Assembly (NCBI GenBank): GCA_031292485.1 | Contig: JARLHA010000020.1 | Location: forward strand, 122,199-186,198 | Reading direction: 5' to 3' | DNA: 64,000 bases | Source of the DNA: Mucilaginibacter sp. | GTDB lineage: Bacteria > Bacteroidota > Bacteroidia > Sphingobacteriales > Sphingobacteriaceae | Notes under the pieces: generated by a model | The model's database searches: none | Seen by the model: only the letters and a program-made list of their open reading frames with translations | What the model was told of the DNA's origin: nothing | Shown here: in pieces, positions 36,431-45,275 of the stretch | Numbering within the stretch: position 1 is the stretch's first letter | How the letters are laid out: every line of letters starts with the position of its first letter | Program-made: the position numbers and the translations under genes

Positions 36431-36470
36431 CGTCTCTTCTGTTTCCTGGCTCTTGGTTCTTGAATCTTTC

Positions 36471-36968
36471 TTAAAACCCTGTTTCATCTGCGCTTGACCC
36501 GTAACTGCCCGGGATGGGTATATCCAGCAGCCGCAGAAAAACGCCTAGTTGTGCACGGTGATGAACTATCTGGCAAAAGGACACGCGGATCAGTTCGGCC
36601 TTTGTCAATACCATATAAATCTGGTCACCGTTTCGCATGGTCCAGGTTGGCTGTAGGTCGGCTTCGGACGCCTTTGCCAGGTGAGCATATCCATTAGCGT
36701 ATGACTTTTCAAATACTTCCAATAATTCTTCCGTATTGTTAACCGGGGTCGGGTCATAGGCATTCACAGCAAAATCTAGTTCGTCTTTGGTTAACCCCAT
36801 AGCTACCCAGTCAGGAATTTCGGCGATATGCGTTGCCAGTTGCCTTATTGTCATACTTTTTTTGTGTGGCTGCCAATCATATTTATCGTTTGGCACACGG
36901 CTGAGCATCTTGCGTGTTGTTTGCGCTTCCTGCTCCATTTCTTTTAATAACATTGGGATGATGTCCAT
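36471..36968 (-). CDS. DinB family protein
   Basis: A protein of 165 residues from ATG 36968; the 13-codon upstream extension has no similarity to the family and is dropped. It is a four-helix bundle with the metal His residues in LATHIAEIPDW and FCQIVHHRAQLGVFLRLL. DinB-like proteins bind Ni/Zn and include thiol-dependent transferases (bacillithiol, mycothiol). The co-substrate here is unknown. Confidence 0.85.
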   Translation of the reverse strand: MDIIPMLLKEMEQEAQTTRKMLSRVPNDKYDWQPHKKSMTIRQLATHIAEIPDWVAMGLTKDELDFAVNAYDPTPVNNTEELLEVFEKSYANGYAHLAKASEADLQPTWTMRNGDQIYMVLTKAELIRVSFCQIVHHRAQLGVFLRLLDIPIPGSYGSSADETGF

Positions 36969-37083
36969 AGCTTTGTTGTTTTTAATTGTTAAACAAAGTA
37001 AATGCACGGTAATGACAGCCCTATGTCAGCAGGTTTTTATTTATGTTTAAATGTAGTAATGTTGTTTTGAGTTGCTTTATAAT

Positions 37084-37716
37084 TCACAATCCCATAAAAT
37101 ACGTCGTCAGCGATTTGAAATCGTCAAACTTCAAATCATAGTCACCGGTTTGGCCGAAACCATAGCTTACAAAAACAAAAGGAATCCCGGCCATACGGCT
37201 TTGCAGGCCGTCGCCTTCGGTATCGCCAATGTAAACCGGGCTTTTAAGCCCGTGCATATCCGACAGGAGTTTGATATTATGGCTTTTGGGTAAAAAATTT
37301 ACCCCGTGGGCCATTTCATCCTTTATATGTTCATTAATACCGGCCCAGTCAATAAACAAACGGATAATGCCCTTTGCACAATTGCTCAGGATAAAAAGGT
37401 CGTATTTTTCAGCCAATTGTTTCAGCCCTTCTTTTACCCCGTCGTATAAAACTCCGCCACGTTCCGGCAGTATGGCCCTACGCTTTTCGTTTACCAGGTT
37501 ATAGATCATTTCACGTTTTTCCTCGTCGAAATCAGGCATGATGATGCTGATAAACTTCCGTCCCTCCATACCCACCATTTTGGTCAGCTCCTCACGTGCA
37601 ACTATAATATCAATACCCAATTCTTCGAAAACTAAATTCCACGAGGCGGTGTAAGTATCCACTGCGTCCCAAAGGGTCCCGTCCATATCGAAGATCAGAC
37701 TGTCGGGTTTTTGCAT
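37084..37716 (-). CDS. HAD family hydrolase (paralogue of the 11652 gene)
   Basis: A protein of 210 residues from ATG 37716 (an upstream ATG at 37749 adds 11 unrelated residues). Motif I SLIFDMDGTLWDA, motif II FILSNC, the Lys in LPKSHNI, motif IV YIGDTEGDG. Its cap and spacing mirror those of the HAD protein at 11652-12308. It starts 50 bases after the ROK gene on the same strand, so a ROK-HAD operon is likely, hinting at a sugar-phosphate substrate (inference). Confidence 0.87.
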   Translation of the reverse strand: MQKPDSLIFDMDGTLWDAVDTYTASWNLVFEELGIDIIVAREELTKMVGMEGRKFISIIMPDFDEEKREMIYNLVNEKRRAILPERGGVLYDGVKEGLKQLAEKYDLFILSNCAKGIIRLFIDWAGINEHIKDEMAHGVNFLPKSHNIKLLSDMHGLKSPVYIGDTEGDGLQSRMAGIPFVFVSYGFGQTGDYDLKFDDFKSLTTYFMGL

Positions 37717-37766
37717 TTTTTGTCGTATTTGTATTTTGCCATGGAACATGGTCCCTCAACTATAAA

Positions 37767-38981
37767 CTACCCCGCTACCAGCTGGCTCTTTACTTCTTTA
37801 TCAAAATTCTCCATCACCAATACTGCCGCGCCGATCAGCTCTGCATCAAAGCCGAGTTCGGAGATGAGCAATTCTGTACCGCGCGAAAGGCGGGGGATAC
37901 AATATTTATGCAAAGCCTGCTGAATGGGCGCCAGCAAAATTTTACCAACCCTGGCACCGTGTCCGCTTAGTACAATGGCCTGCGGGTTCATAATATGGAT
38001 GAGTATGGCTAACGCTTTGCCGATCTTATAACCCGCGTCCGAAAAAAGTTCAATAGCAAACTGGTCGCCGTTTAAGGCAGCGTCCATTATGGCATCGCCC
38101 ATTAGCTTGGAGTGGGCCTCATCTATTTGCTTTAAACTGGTTATGCGGCCCTGTTGTATGCCTTCTATCGCTTTTTTAGATACTACCAGCATAGATGCTT
38201 CCGCTTCCAGGCAGCCGCGTTTGCCGCAGGTGCAAAGCGCCCCATCTTCGGATATGGGGATGTGACTGAACTCTCCGGCAAAGCCGTTTCTGCCCCTGAA
38301 AATCTCGCCGTTAACGATCATTCCCAAACCAATGCCCCAGCCCAGGTTAATTACCATTACTTCTTTCTGCGACCGGGCTATGCCAAATTTTTGTTCGGCC
38401 AACGCAATCAGGCTGGAGTCGTTATCAATGTACGCAGGTAAGCCGGTTTCGTCTGTTAAGTATTGATTTAAGGTTTTATCACCTGCATCCAGGTAGGTAT
38501 AATTGATGCCTTTTATCGGATTAATAAAACCCGGCATTCCAATGCCTATACCAGCGATCTTTTCTTTCGGGACGCCGGCGTGTGCAAGATAGTTGTTGAT
38601 TTTTTCAACCAGCAAATCAAGCGCCTGCTCATTATGTAACAATTTAAGGTCGAACATCTCCATGTCCGCAACAGGCTGGTTCAAAAGGTCGACTAATTGT
38701 ATGCGGGTAGATAGCTGGTCCATCGCAATGGACAATATGTACATGGCGCTGGCATTGATGGCATACATTAACGGCCGCCGCCCGCCGCTTGAGGGGGCAT
38801 AGCCCTGCTCAATTACAAAACCTTCTTCAATCAGTTCATTAACCGCCTTAGCTATCGAGGGGATGCTTTTATCAAACAATTCACTCAATTCAGCGCATGA
38901 CATTGCCTTATCAAAATAAAGGCATTTGATGATCATGTTTTTTAAATGAGTGCTTTTTATACTTTTAGGTTTAATTTCCAT
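37767..38981 (-). CDS. ROK family transcriptional regulator (NagC/Mlc/XylR type)
   Basis: A protein of 404 residues. An N-terminal helix-turn-helix (AELSELFDKSIPSIAKAVNELIEEGFV) is followed by a GGRRP wing, then the ROK sugar-binding domain with GIGIGMPGFIN, IDNDSSLIALAE and the zinc site H240 with C250/C252/C257 (GEFSHIPISEDG...CTCGKRGCLE). All three Cys and the His are present. Regulators of this type respond to sugars or sugar phosphates. Likely co-transcribed with the downstream HAD phosphatase. Confidence 0.9.
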   Translation of the reverse strand: MEIKPKSIKSTHLKNMIIKCLYFDKAMSCAELSELFDKSIPSIAKAVNELIEEGFVIEQGYAPSSGGRRPLMYAINASAMYILSIAMDQLSTRIQLVDLLNQPVADMEMFDLKLLHNEQALDLLVEKINNYLAHAGVPKEKIAGIGIGMPGFINPIKGINYTYLDAGDKTLNQYLTDETGLPAYIDNDSSLIALAEQKFGIARSQKEVMVINLGWGIGLGMIVNGEIFRGRNGFAGEFSHIPISEDGALCTCGKRGCLEAEASMLVVSKKAIEGIQQGRITSLKQIDEAHSKLMGDAIMDAALNGDQFAIELFSDAGYKIGKALAILIHIMNPQAIVLSGHGARVGKILLAPIQQALHKYCIPRLSRGTELLISELGFDAELIGAAVLVMENFDKEVKSQLVAG

Positions 38982-39086
38982 TTAAAAAAAAGATTTATTG
39001 CCTGCTTCCCGGCATGGCGGCAATAGATTAATTTATCGCCTAAAATTAGCAATAAAGTAATGAATACCAAGAAGTGAACAGGAGAG

Positions 39087-39177
39087 TGATTGATTAAGTT
39101 ATCAGTCGCTTAAGTTCATAGGAGATTTTTTCATAGTGATTTTATATTTAATGATTGATATAACTTAATCCCAATCA
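39087..39177. repeat. Inverted pair, TGATTGATTAAGTT family
   Basis: TGATTGATTAAGTTAT at 39087-39102 faces ATAACTTAATCCCAATCA at 39160-39177, with a 57-base spacer. Same motif family as at 12313-12430, 29915 and 42859. Confidence 0.45.
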
Positions 39178-39179
39178 TC

Positions 39180-39650
39180 TCAATACTTCCACTTTCCTTC
39201 CAGTTTAGCATCTTTTTCAAGGATGCGGTATAGCTCATTATCTTCTCTTTTTGCCCTATTGTATTCGCCTGCCGAACAGCCCGGCGGCAAACTATCTACT
39301 TTTCTTTTGATCATAACCAGGTTTAGGTTTTCTTTGGGGGATCGAAATTTAAGTGTATCATTCGAGTATTTTGAAATATTAAAGAACAACGTATCGCCGG
39401 TGGTGGCAGTTATGCGGAAAATGCCATTTACATCAGTGGTTACATTTTCGGAAGTACGTTTATTGGTGACGGTAACCCCCTGCACAAATTCCAGGTTCAT
39501 GCCGAGCACTCGCCCTTTAACCGTGAACGTTTTATAAACCTTAGGGGTAAGGTCATGCACTATGGGGGTATCAATGATCTCTTGCGCCAACGCCGCCCGG
39601 GATAAGAATAACAAAATAAAAAACGATAAATGAGCAATTCTATGGATCAT
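39180..39650 (-). CDS. Secreted protein with carboxypeptidase-like regulatory domain
   Basis: A protein of 156 residues with a Sec signal peptide ending RAALAQE. Residues ~44-105 (FTVKGRVLGMNLEFVQGVTVTNKRTSENVTTDVNGIFRITATTGDTL) form a CarboxypepD_reg-like beta-sandwich, as found at the N terminus of SusC-type receptors. The C-terminal ~45 residues are polar and helical. Periplasmic; function unknown. Confidence 0.75.
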   Translation of the reverse strand: MIHRIAHLSFFILLFLSRAALAQEIIDTPIVHDLTPKVYKTFTVKGRVLGMNLEFVQGVTVTNKRTSENVTTDVNGIFRITATTGDTLFFNISKYSNDTLKFRSPKENLNLVMIKRKVDSLPPGCSAGEYNRAKREDNELYRILEKDAKLEGKWKY

Positions 39651-39846
39651 AAGTTTAGTGTGTAAACGGTTATTTTGGAGGTCTGCCAGGCCCCGAACGG
39701 TATAAATTTAGGCTATAATTGTGAATATTTTTACCTTAAAAATAATGAAATTGATAAAAATCGCAAGGTTTTGCTACCCTAAAGGTATTTTACTTAACAG
39801 GGAAAAATCATTTTTCAAACGCAAAATGTGTTTTTAGTAGCAAATA

Positions 39847-40008
39847 AGAGCCTGTTTAAATTTTGATCAAAACTTTTGTTATGGACGTTACCAATCATAG
39901 TTTTTTAAAATATCCGCTATTTTTTGGGTATTTATCCTACGAATAGTCCTTAAATTTCACGCTGTAAATGCTAAAACATTATTCTTGAAAAAAGTTTAAA
40001 CAGGCTCT
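39847..40008. mobile_element. MITE-like element with AGAGCCTGTTTAAA ends
   Basis: Perfect 14-base inverted ends (39847-39860 and 39995-40008), extended by partial matches to ~24 bases, enclose 134 bases with no coding capacity. It lies in the 483-base gap between the regulatory-domain protein and the GH3 gene (39651-40133), where nothing else is recognised. A clear target-site duplication was not found. Confidence 0.45.
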
Positions 40009-40133
40009 AAAAACAAGTTTTTTATTAATAAGCAGTTTTCAACAGAATACGATATAAAACTAAAAACGTTGGTAGGCGATGCATTGCCTGCCAACGCCCG
40101 ATAGTTTAAAATATTCCAGCTTTTGCCTTGCAC

Positions 40134-42530
40134 CTACTTTTCTACCTCAAACTCCTGTTTCAACTTTATATCCTCCGACGAACTCCCTATCATCACCATA
40201 AATTTCCCCGGTTCAACAGTCCAGTTCATGTTTTTGTCGAGGATGGCCAGGTCATCCGGGTGCAGGGTGAAATGGACTGTCTTTTTTTCGCCGGGGGCAA
40301 GGGGCACGCGTTCAAAGCCGCGCAGGTCGTAGTCGTATACGGTAACGCTGCTGTATTCCTGCTTCAGGTATAATTCAACCACATCATCGCCGGCACGTTG
40401 CCCGGTATTGGTAACATCAACGCTTACTTTTATATCACCCTGCTGGTTTTCTTTTTGGGGCGATATCTGTAAATTGCTGTAAGCAAAAGTGGTGTAGCTT
40501 AAGCCATAGCCAAAAGGGTACAAAGCCCCGTTCACGCTGGTATTTCCCCAGCTGTTTTTGCCGCCCTGCGGGTCCTGGCTCCCGGGTTTAAAGGGGAAGT
40601 TGAATTCGATCTGCCCGACCGTTTTAGGGAAGGTGATCGGCAACTTGCCGCCCGGGTTATTATCCCCAAAAAGCGTTTCGGCGATTACCCGCCCGCTTTC
40701 CGGGCCGGGAAACCAGGCTTCCAGTATCGCCGGTACATATTTATTTTCCCAGTTAACGGTAAGCGGCTGCCCGTTGATCATTACCATTACCACCGGTTTG
40801 CCGGTGGCCTGTAAAGCCTGGATCAATTTTAACTGGCGACCCGGTAAATTCAGCCCCGTGCGCGATAAACTTTCGCCCACGCGGTCCACATCTTCGCCAA
40901 CCACTACAATAACAACATCTACTTTTTTAGCTTGTTCAACGGCATTGTCTATGTCGGCCTGCTCCTGTTGGGTAAGTGGGGTCTCGATAATTTCGCTTTC
41001 CGGCCAGGTAGCGTCAACAATATTACAGCCCTTTGTATAAACCACTCCTTCACTGCCTCTGTAATTAATAAGGCCTGTTAAAACACTAAGTACAGGATTA
41101 TGTGATGGGCCGTAACGGCTGATGGCATAATTAGTTTCTTCGGCCAATGGACCCGTTACTAAAATCTTTTTGTATTTATTTTTATCTAATGGCAAAAGGT
41201 TGTTATCATTTTTTAACAACACCATCGACTCCCGGTTCATTTTTAAACTCATGGCGGTTCCGTCTTCGTTGTGAACCATTTTATCGGCTGCTTTGGTATC
41301 CTCCACATAAGGATGGTCGAACAAACCCAATTTAAATTTCACCCTTAAAACATCACCCACCCGCGAATCGAGCGTCTTCATCGATATTTTGCCTTCTTTG
41401 TAAAGGTTCCGCAATGGCATAATATAGGTTTGCGGCATGGTAAAATTGGTGCGCACGTTAAGGCCCGCTTCAAAGGCTTCACGTACCGCTTCCTCGGGAC
41501 TGTCGGCCACGTGGTGTTTACTGTACAGATATTCCACCGCCTCGCTGTCACTTACTACATAACCGTTAAATCCGAACTTCTGGCGGAGCAGTTCTGTCAG
41601 GAAAAAGTAGCTGCCGGTAACAGGTTCACCGTTCCAGTCGTTATAACTGCTCATTACTCCAAGCGGGTGTGCTTCCTGTATCACCCTGCGGAAAGGGTAC
41701 AAGAACATTTCATACAATTCCCTTGGCGCCACATGCGGGTCGGTGCGGTCGGCGCCATCACGGCCGCCTTTGGGCACGCTATACACCGCGAAGTGCTTTA
41801 AAGTAGAGGCAACGCCTTCTTCCTGTACGCCCAAACACATTTGCTTACCCATTTCGGCTATTAAAAAAGGGTTTTCGCCATAGGTTTCCACCACCCGGCC
41901 CCAGCGCTGGTCGCGCGAAACATCCAGTATCGGCGTGTAAATATTGGTATAGCCCAGTGCCTTCGCCTCGCGGCCAACTACCTGGCCCGCGTGGCGTACC
42001 AGTTCCTTATCCCAGGTACTGCCAATGCCGATGGGTGCGGGCAGGGGGGTAGCCCTGTCGTGGTTAAGGCCATGAATACCTTCGTTAGTAAAATCAACCG
42101 GGATACCCATCCGGGTTTCCTCCACAAACCACTTTTGTATAGTATTGATCGCCGCGGCATGTTTGCTGTAAGGGTAGGAGTATTGTGTAGGTGCAGCGTC
42201 GGTATGCGAGGTTAAATTATTCAGTTCCTCATCAATATTGGCAATGCCGTCTTTCCAAACTTCGTTCTTCCACGATGGCGTAGGCATTTCCTCTTTTAAA
42301 ACGCGTTTAAAGCCGTAAAGCGTAGCCAGCTGGCAGGTTTTTTCTTCTACTGTCATCTGGCTCAGTAAGTTGGTAACACGTACGTCAATGGGCTGCGACG
42401 GGTCTTCAAACACATCCATTTTGCCATTCTTGTTAAAATCGATCCAGCCCTTATGGTAAATGCTTTTTTCCTGGGCGGATGAGTTTAGAGTGATCAATAA
42501 AAGTGGCAGTAATAATGGCAGTTTTTTCAT
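40134..42530 (-). CDS. Glycoside hydrolase family 3 (beta-glucosidase/xylosidase-like)
   Basis: A protein of 798 residues from ATG 42530, giving a clean signal peptide (MKKLPLLLPLLLITLNSSAQ); an ATG 24 bases upstream only adds a polar lead. Catalytic barrel: FTNEGIHGLNHDRATPLPAPIGIGSTWD, the conserved KHFAVYS, and the nucleophile Asp in GFNGYVVSDSEAVEYL. The second alpha/beta domain (KKILVTGPLA..., VVVVGEDVDRVGESLSRTGL) and a C-terminal fibronectin-III-like domain (VSVDVTNTGQRAGDDVVELYL) complete a standard GH3. It likely releases terminal beta-glucose or xylose from oligosaccharides in the periplasm. Confidence 0.92.
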   Translation of the reverse strand: MKKLPLLLPLLLITLNSSAQEKSIYHKGWIDFNKNGKMDVFEDPSQPIDVRVTNLLSQMTVEEKTCQLATLYGFKRVLKEEMPTPSWKNEVWKDGIANIDEELNNLTSHTDAAPTQYSYPYSKHAAAINTIQKWFVEETRMGIPVDFTNEGIHGLNHDRATPLPAPIGIGSTWDKELVRHAGQVVGREAKALGYTNIYTPILDVSRDQRWGRVVETYGENPFLIAEMGKQMCLGVQEEGVASTLKHFAVYSVPKGGRDGADRTDPHVAPRELYEMFLYPFRRVIQEAHPLGVMSSYNDWNGEPVTGSYFFLTELLRQKFGFNGYVVSDSEAVEYLYSKHHVADSPEEAVREAFEAGLNVRTNFTMPQTYIMPLRNLYKEGKISMKTLDSRVGDVLRVKFKLGLFDHPYVEDTKAADKMVHNEDGTAMSLKMNRESMVLLKNDNNLLPLDKNKYKKILVTGPLAEETNYAISRYGPSHNPVLSVLTGLINYRGSEGVVYTKGCNIVDATWPESEIIETPLTQQEQADIDNAVEQAKKVDVVIVVVGEDVDRVGESLSRTGLNLPGRQLKLIQALQATGKPVVMVMINGQPLTVNWENKYVPAILEAWFPGPESGRVIAETLFGDNNPGGKLPITFPKTVGQIEFNFPFKPGSQDPQGGKNSWGNTSVNGALYPFGYGLSYTTFAYSNLQISPQKENQQGDIKVSVDVTNTGQRAGDDVVELYLKQEYSSVTVYDYDLRGFERVPLAPGEKKTVHFTLHPDDLAILDKNMNWTVEPGKFMVMIGSSSEDIKLKQEFEVEK

Positions 42531-42626
42531 GAAGGCTGGAATTGGGTTTTCCAAATATAGAAAAGTGCCGGTAAGCTTTTTGTAAAATGTTTGATTGGGT
42601 TAGGCATGTGTTAAGATCGTTTTTCC

Positions 42627-42735
42627 GTAGAGACGCAATATTTTGCGTCTCAATTTGCGTCTCAGGCCCTGATTTTGAAGAAATTTAATCCAAATTCCAT
42701 TGTTTGTCCAGAGACGCAAAATATTGCGTCTCTAC
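42627..42735. repeat. Perfect 25-bp inverted repeat, GAGACGCAATATTTTGCGTCTC family
   Basis: Arms at 42627-42651 and 42711-42735 are perfect inverted copies (25 of 25), separated by 59 bases. Each arm is itself a hairpin (AGACGCAA / TTGCGTCT). A partial third copy (TTTGCGTCTCA) follows the left arm at 42654-42664. No gene inside. Confidence 0.7.
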
Positions 42736-42778
42736 AAAATGCGTTCAAATCCTAAAACCCTACGCATCATAGTTCAAA

Positions 42779-42812
42779 CCAAAAAAAAACGCCCCGGAAA
42801 TCCGGAGCGTCT
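42779..42812 (-). terminator. Intrinsic terminator of the yceI gene
   Basis: On the - strand GACGCTCCGG pairs with CCGGGGCGTT around an ATTT loop and is followed by a run of nine T. It lies ~75 bases after the YceI stop. The strongest terminator in the window. Confidence 0.8.
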
Positions 42813-42858
42813 TCAAATATTTTTAATCAGTACGATTAATCGCTGAATTGAAAGCCGA

Positions 42859-42887
42859 ACTTAATCAACCCAACCCAATCAACCAAT
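42859..42887. repeat. TTAATCAACC tandem motif
   Basis: ACTTAATCAACCCAACCCAA followed by TCAACCAAT, overlapping the YceI stop at 42887; two partial copies of the TTAATCAACC motif seen in inverted form at 12313-12430 and 39087-39177. Confidence 0.35.
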
Positions 42888-43459
42888 TACTGCTTAGCAA
42901 ATTCGCCGTTAGCATTGATGATAACATCAGTGCTTAACATTGCATTGGGTGCATTCGGGGCTATGCCAAAATCAACGCGATTGATAGTGCCGGTTAATTT
43001 AAAGCCTGCGTCATCTTTTTTAGTCATTGGGTTGGTGATGGTGCCGCGGTACCAAAGATCCAATGTTACCGGTTTGGTTACCCCATGTAGCGTAAGGTTT
43101 CCGCTTAATTTGTAGTGATTTGCCGATACGGTGCTTACGCCTGTGCTTGCGAATGTAATGGTTGGGTATTTAGCTACATCAAAATAGCTGGCGCTGCGTA
43201 AGTCTTTGTCGCGGTAATCCACATCTGTGTTTACTGAAGCAGCGTTTACAGTCAATGCGAATTTAGCATCGCTGAAATCTGGTTTAGAAGCGGTAATGGT
43301 ACAGGTGAAATCTGTAAAGATACCGTCTACATCAGATACCGATAAATGGGTAATGGTAAAACCCAGTTTCGAGTGCATTTTGTCGTTGGTCCAGGTAGTT
43401 TGTGCAAACGCTGCTGTGTTTAACAAAGCAACTGCAAATAAAATAATAGCTTTTTTCAT
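42887..43459 (-). CDS. YceI family periplasmic protein
   Basis: A protein of 190 residues with signal peptide MKKAIILFAVALLNTAAFAQ. The mature chain begins TTWTNDKMHSKLGFTITHL and continues with DKDLRSASYFDVAKYPTITF and LSGNLTLHGVTKPVTLDL, the YceI lipocalin-like barrel that binds isoprenoid-type lipids. Clean single gene with its own terminator. Confidence 0.92.
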   Translation of the reverse strand: MKKAIILFAVALLNTAAFAQTTWTNDKMHSKLGFTITHLSVSDVDGIFTDFTCTITASKPDFSDAKFALTVNAASVNTDVDYRDKDLRSASYFDVAKYPTITFASTGVSTVSANHYKLSGNLTLHGVTKPVTLDLWYRGTITNPMTKKDDAGFKLTGTINRVDFGIAPNAPNAMLSTDVIINANGEFAKQ

Positions 43460-43668
43460 GATTGTTTTTTGATATGATCCTCTATAAGTTTAATTTCTTT
43501 GTCACAAACATACTACAATACTTTTCACTAATAAAAAATAAATGTTCAAACATATACTTTTTGACAATTGTGTGATTTGCCGGCCCTGGTTCAGGTAAAA
43601 GTCATATTACAATGTTACTGTTTATATCGCTTGAGCCGGCCTTATATTTGATAAAAATCAAACTATCT

Positions 43669-44667
43669 ATGAAATACAGGGAATTAGCAAAAACCGGGGA
43701 AAAGCTTTCCGCTATAGGGTTAGGCTGCATGGGAATGAACCATGGCTATGGTACTTTTGATGATGATGAATCCATTGCTACTTTAAACCTCGCGCTCGAC
43801 CTGGGCATTAACTTCTGGGATACTGCCGATATTTATGCCAATGGCCGTAACGAAGAACTGGTTGCAAAAGTGCTGGCGCCCAACCGCGACAAGGTATTTA
43901 TCGCTACCAAATTTGGTTTCAGGCAAAAGGATGAGAACAGTTATCCGGGGGCGCCGGGCTCGTATTTTGATGGCTCGCCTGCATATTTAAAAACAGCGGT
44001 TGAAAAGAGCCTCAAACGCTTAAATATTGAAACCATCGACCTTTATTATGCCCACCGCATTGACCCAAATGTACCGGTTGAAGATATGGTTGGCGCCATG
44101 GCCGACCTGGTGAAAGAAGGAAAGGTGCGCTATTTAGGTTTGTCAGAAGCATCGGCGGCATCTATCCGCAGGGCTTATGCTGTACACCCTATAGCTGCTT
44201 TGCAAAGCGAATTCTCGTTATTAACACGGGATGTGGAGTCCGAAATATTGCCGGTTTGCCGCGAACTGGGCATTTCGCTGGTTCCGTTCAGCCCGCTATC
44301 CCGCGGCTTAATCACCAATGCCGTTAAAATTGACGAACTGGGCAGCAATGACTTCCGCAAAACATTGCCCCGCTTCAGCGATGATTATAAAGATAATAAT
44401 GAGCACCTGGCTGAGGCCTTTGCCGCACTGGCTTCACAAAAAAACTGTACCGCCGCGCAGCTGGCGCTGGCCTGGGTTTTGGCCCAGGGCGATGATATTA
44501 TCCCTATCCCCGGTACTAAAAGGCCAAAATACCTGCGCGAAAATGCGGCTTCCGTTGATATTACCCTATCCCCGGCCGATTTACAAGATATCCAGGATGT
44601 AATTGCCAGATACCCTGATACCGGCATGCGCTACGCCGAAGGTGCACTTAAGCTGGTGAATAATTAA
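43669..44667 (+). CDS. Aldo/keto reductase
   Basis: A protein of 332 residues from ATG 43669; the 19 extra upstream codons from 43612 show no similarity and are dropped. TIM barrel with [12 protein letters not shown], the catalytic tetrad Asp (FWDTADIY), Tyr (same segment), Lys (IATKFGF) and His (LYYAHRID), and the NADPH loop PIPGTKR. Close to the YajO/AKR-type oxidoreductases. The physiological carbonyl substrate is unknown. Confidence 0.92.
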   Translation: MKYRELAKTGEKLSAIGLGCMGMNHGYGTFDDDESIATLNLALDLGINFWDTADIYANGRNEELVAKVLAPNRDKVFIATKFGFRQKDENSYPGAPGSYFDGSPAYLKTAVEKSLKRLNIETIDLYYAHRIDPNVPVEDMVGAMADLVKEGKVRYLGLSEASAASIRRAYAVHPIAALQSEFSLLTRDVESEILPVCRELGISLVPFSPLSRGLITNAVKIDELGSNDFRKTLPRFSDDYKDNNEHLAEAFAALASQKNCTAAQLALAWVLAQGDDIIPIPGTKRPKYLRENAASVDITLSPADLQDIQDVIARYPDTGMRYAEGALKLVNN

Positions 44668-44700
44668 GTTTAGTTGAGATAAGTTGTAACGGTTGTAGAG

Positions 44701-44733
44701 GTTGTGAAGGTTATAAATTACAAACCTTACAAC
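44701..44733 (+). terminator. Hairpin after the aldo/keto reductase gene
   Basis: GTTGTGAAGGTT pairs with AACCTTACAAC with one bulge; no T-run follows, so it may be a repeat remnant rather than an efficient terminator. Confidence 0.35.
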
Positions 44734-44735
44734 CC

Positions 44736-44870
44736 AATGTCGTTAAGGAAAAGTGTAGAAATTTAATATCGAATAATGAATGTTGAATATCGAACTCCGA
44801 AGTTTTTTACTTCGTTATTTTACATTCGATATTGGGTGTTCGATATTAAAACTTCTAACTTACCGACATT
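44736..44870. repeat. Nested inverted-repeat element, TTTAATATCGAA family
   Basis: Outer arms AATGTCGTTAAG / CTTACCGACATT (11 of 12), middle arms TTTAATATCGAA / TTCGATATTAAA (perfect, 44762-44773 and 44839-44850) and an inner CGAAGT/ACTTCG hairpin are nested with a common centre. No gene. It fills much of the 311-base gap between the reductase and the next gene. Confidence 0.6.
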
Positions 44871-44978
44871 GCCTTTCACCTCCCACCGTTAAAACACCCT
44901 TAAAATACCGTTAAAATACCGCCTTATTTGTATTGCAGGGCCATTTTTATTGTGTTAAATTTGAGCACCCTGAATCCT

Positions 44979-45236
44979 ATGGAAACATTTGAAGTAAACA
45001 CACAGAACGAGTCATTTAAGGTCTCAAGAAACAATCCCGGAAATTCTTTCAGCGTTTTTAACTACGCAACGTTCCATGTCATAAAGAAAAACGATTTTGG
45101 CGTTTGGCGAGAGGTTGAACACCGTTTTGGAAAAGAAAACATCCCCATCGACGAGATTGGCGACGCGATAGACAGATATTACGACATGATAGCTGCCAGA
45201 TCGTCCGGGTATTCCGGCAAAGCAAAATTGCTGTAG
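44979..45236 (+). CDS. Hypothetical protein (85 aa)
   Basis: From ATG 44979 (METFEVNTQNESF); an in-frame upstream ATG at 44928 adds a hydrophobic lead that looks unrelated. The chain has two beta-like strands (FSVFNYATFHVIKKNDFGVW) and a C-terminal helix (IDEIGDAIDRYYDMIAARS). No signal peptide. Not recognised; the start is uncertain. Confidence 0.55.
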   Translation: METFEVNTQNESFKVSRNNPGNSFSVFNYATFHVIKKNDFGVWREVEHRFGKENIPIDEIGDAIDRYYDMIAARSSGYSGKAKLL

Positions 45237-45275
45237 CTCCTGTTATTGTCTTTTAAAAGAGCAAAGTCCGGCTAT

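Noticed and set aside
40558..41040. 160-residue + strand frame inside the GH3 gene
   Set aside because: Antisense shadow of the GH3 gene; Pro/Thr/Ser-rich composition reflects the opposite strand's codon use.
42736..42760. tRNA-like T-arm string GCGTTCAAATCC
   Set aside because: No acceptor, D-arm or anticodon stems can be drawn around it; no tRNA gene was found in the window.
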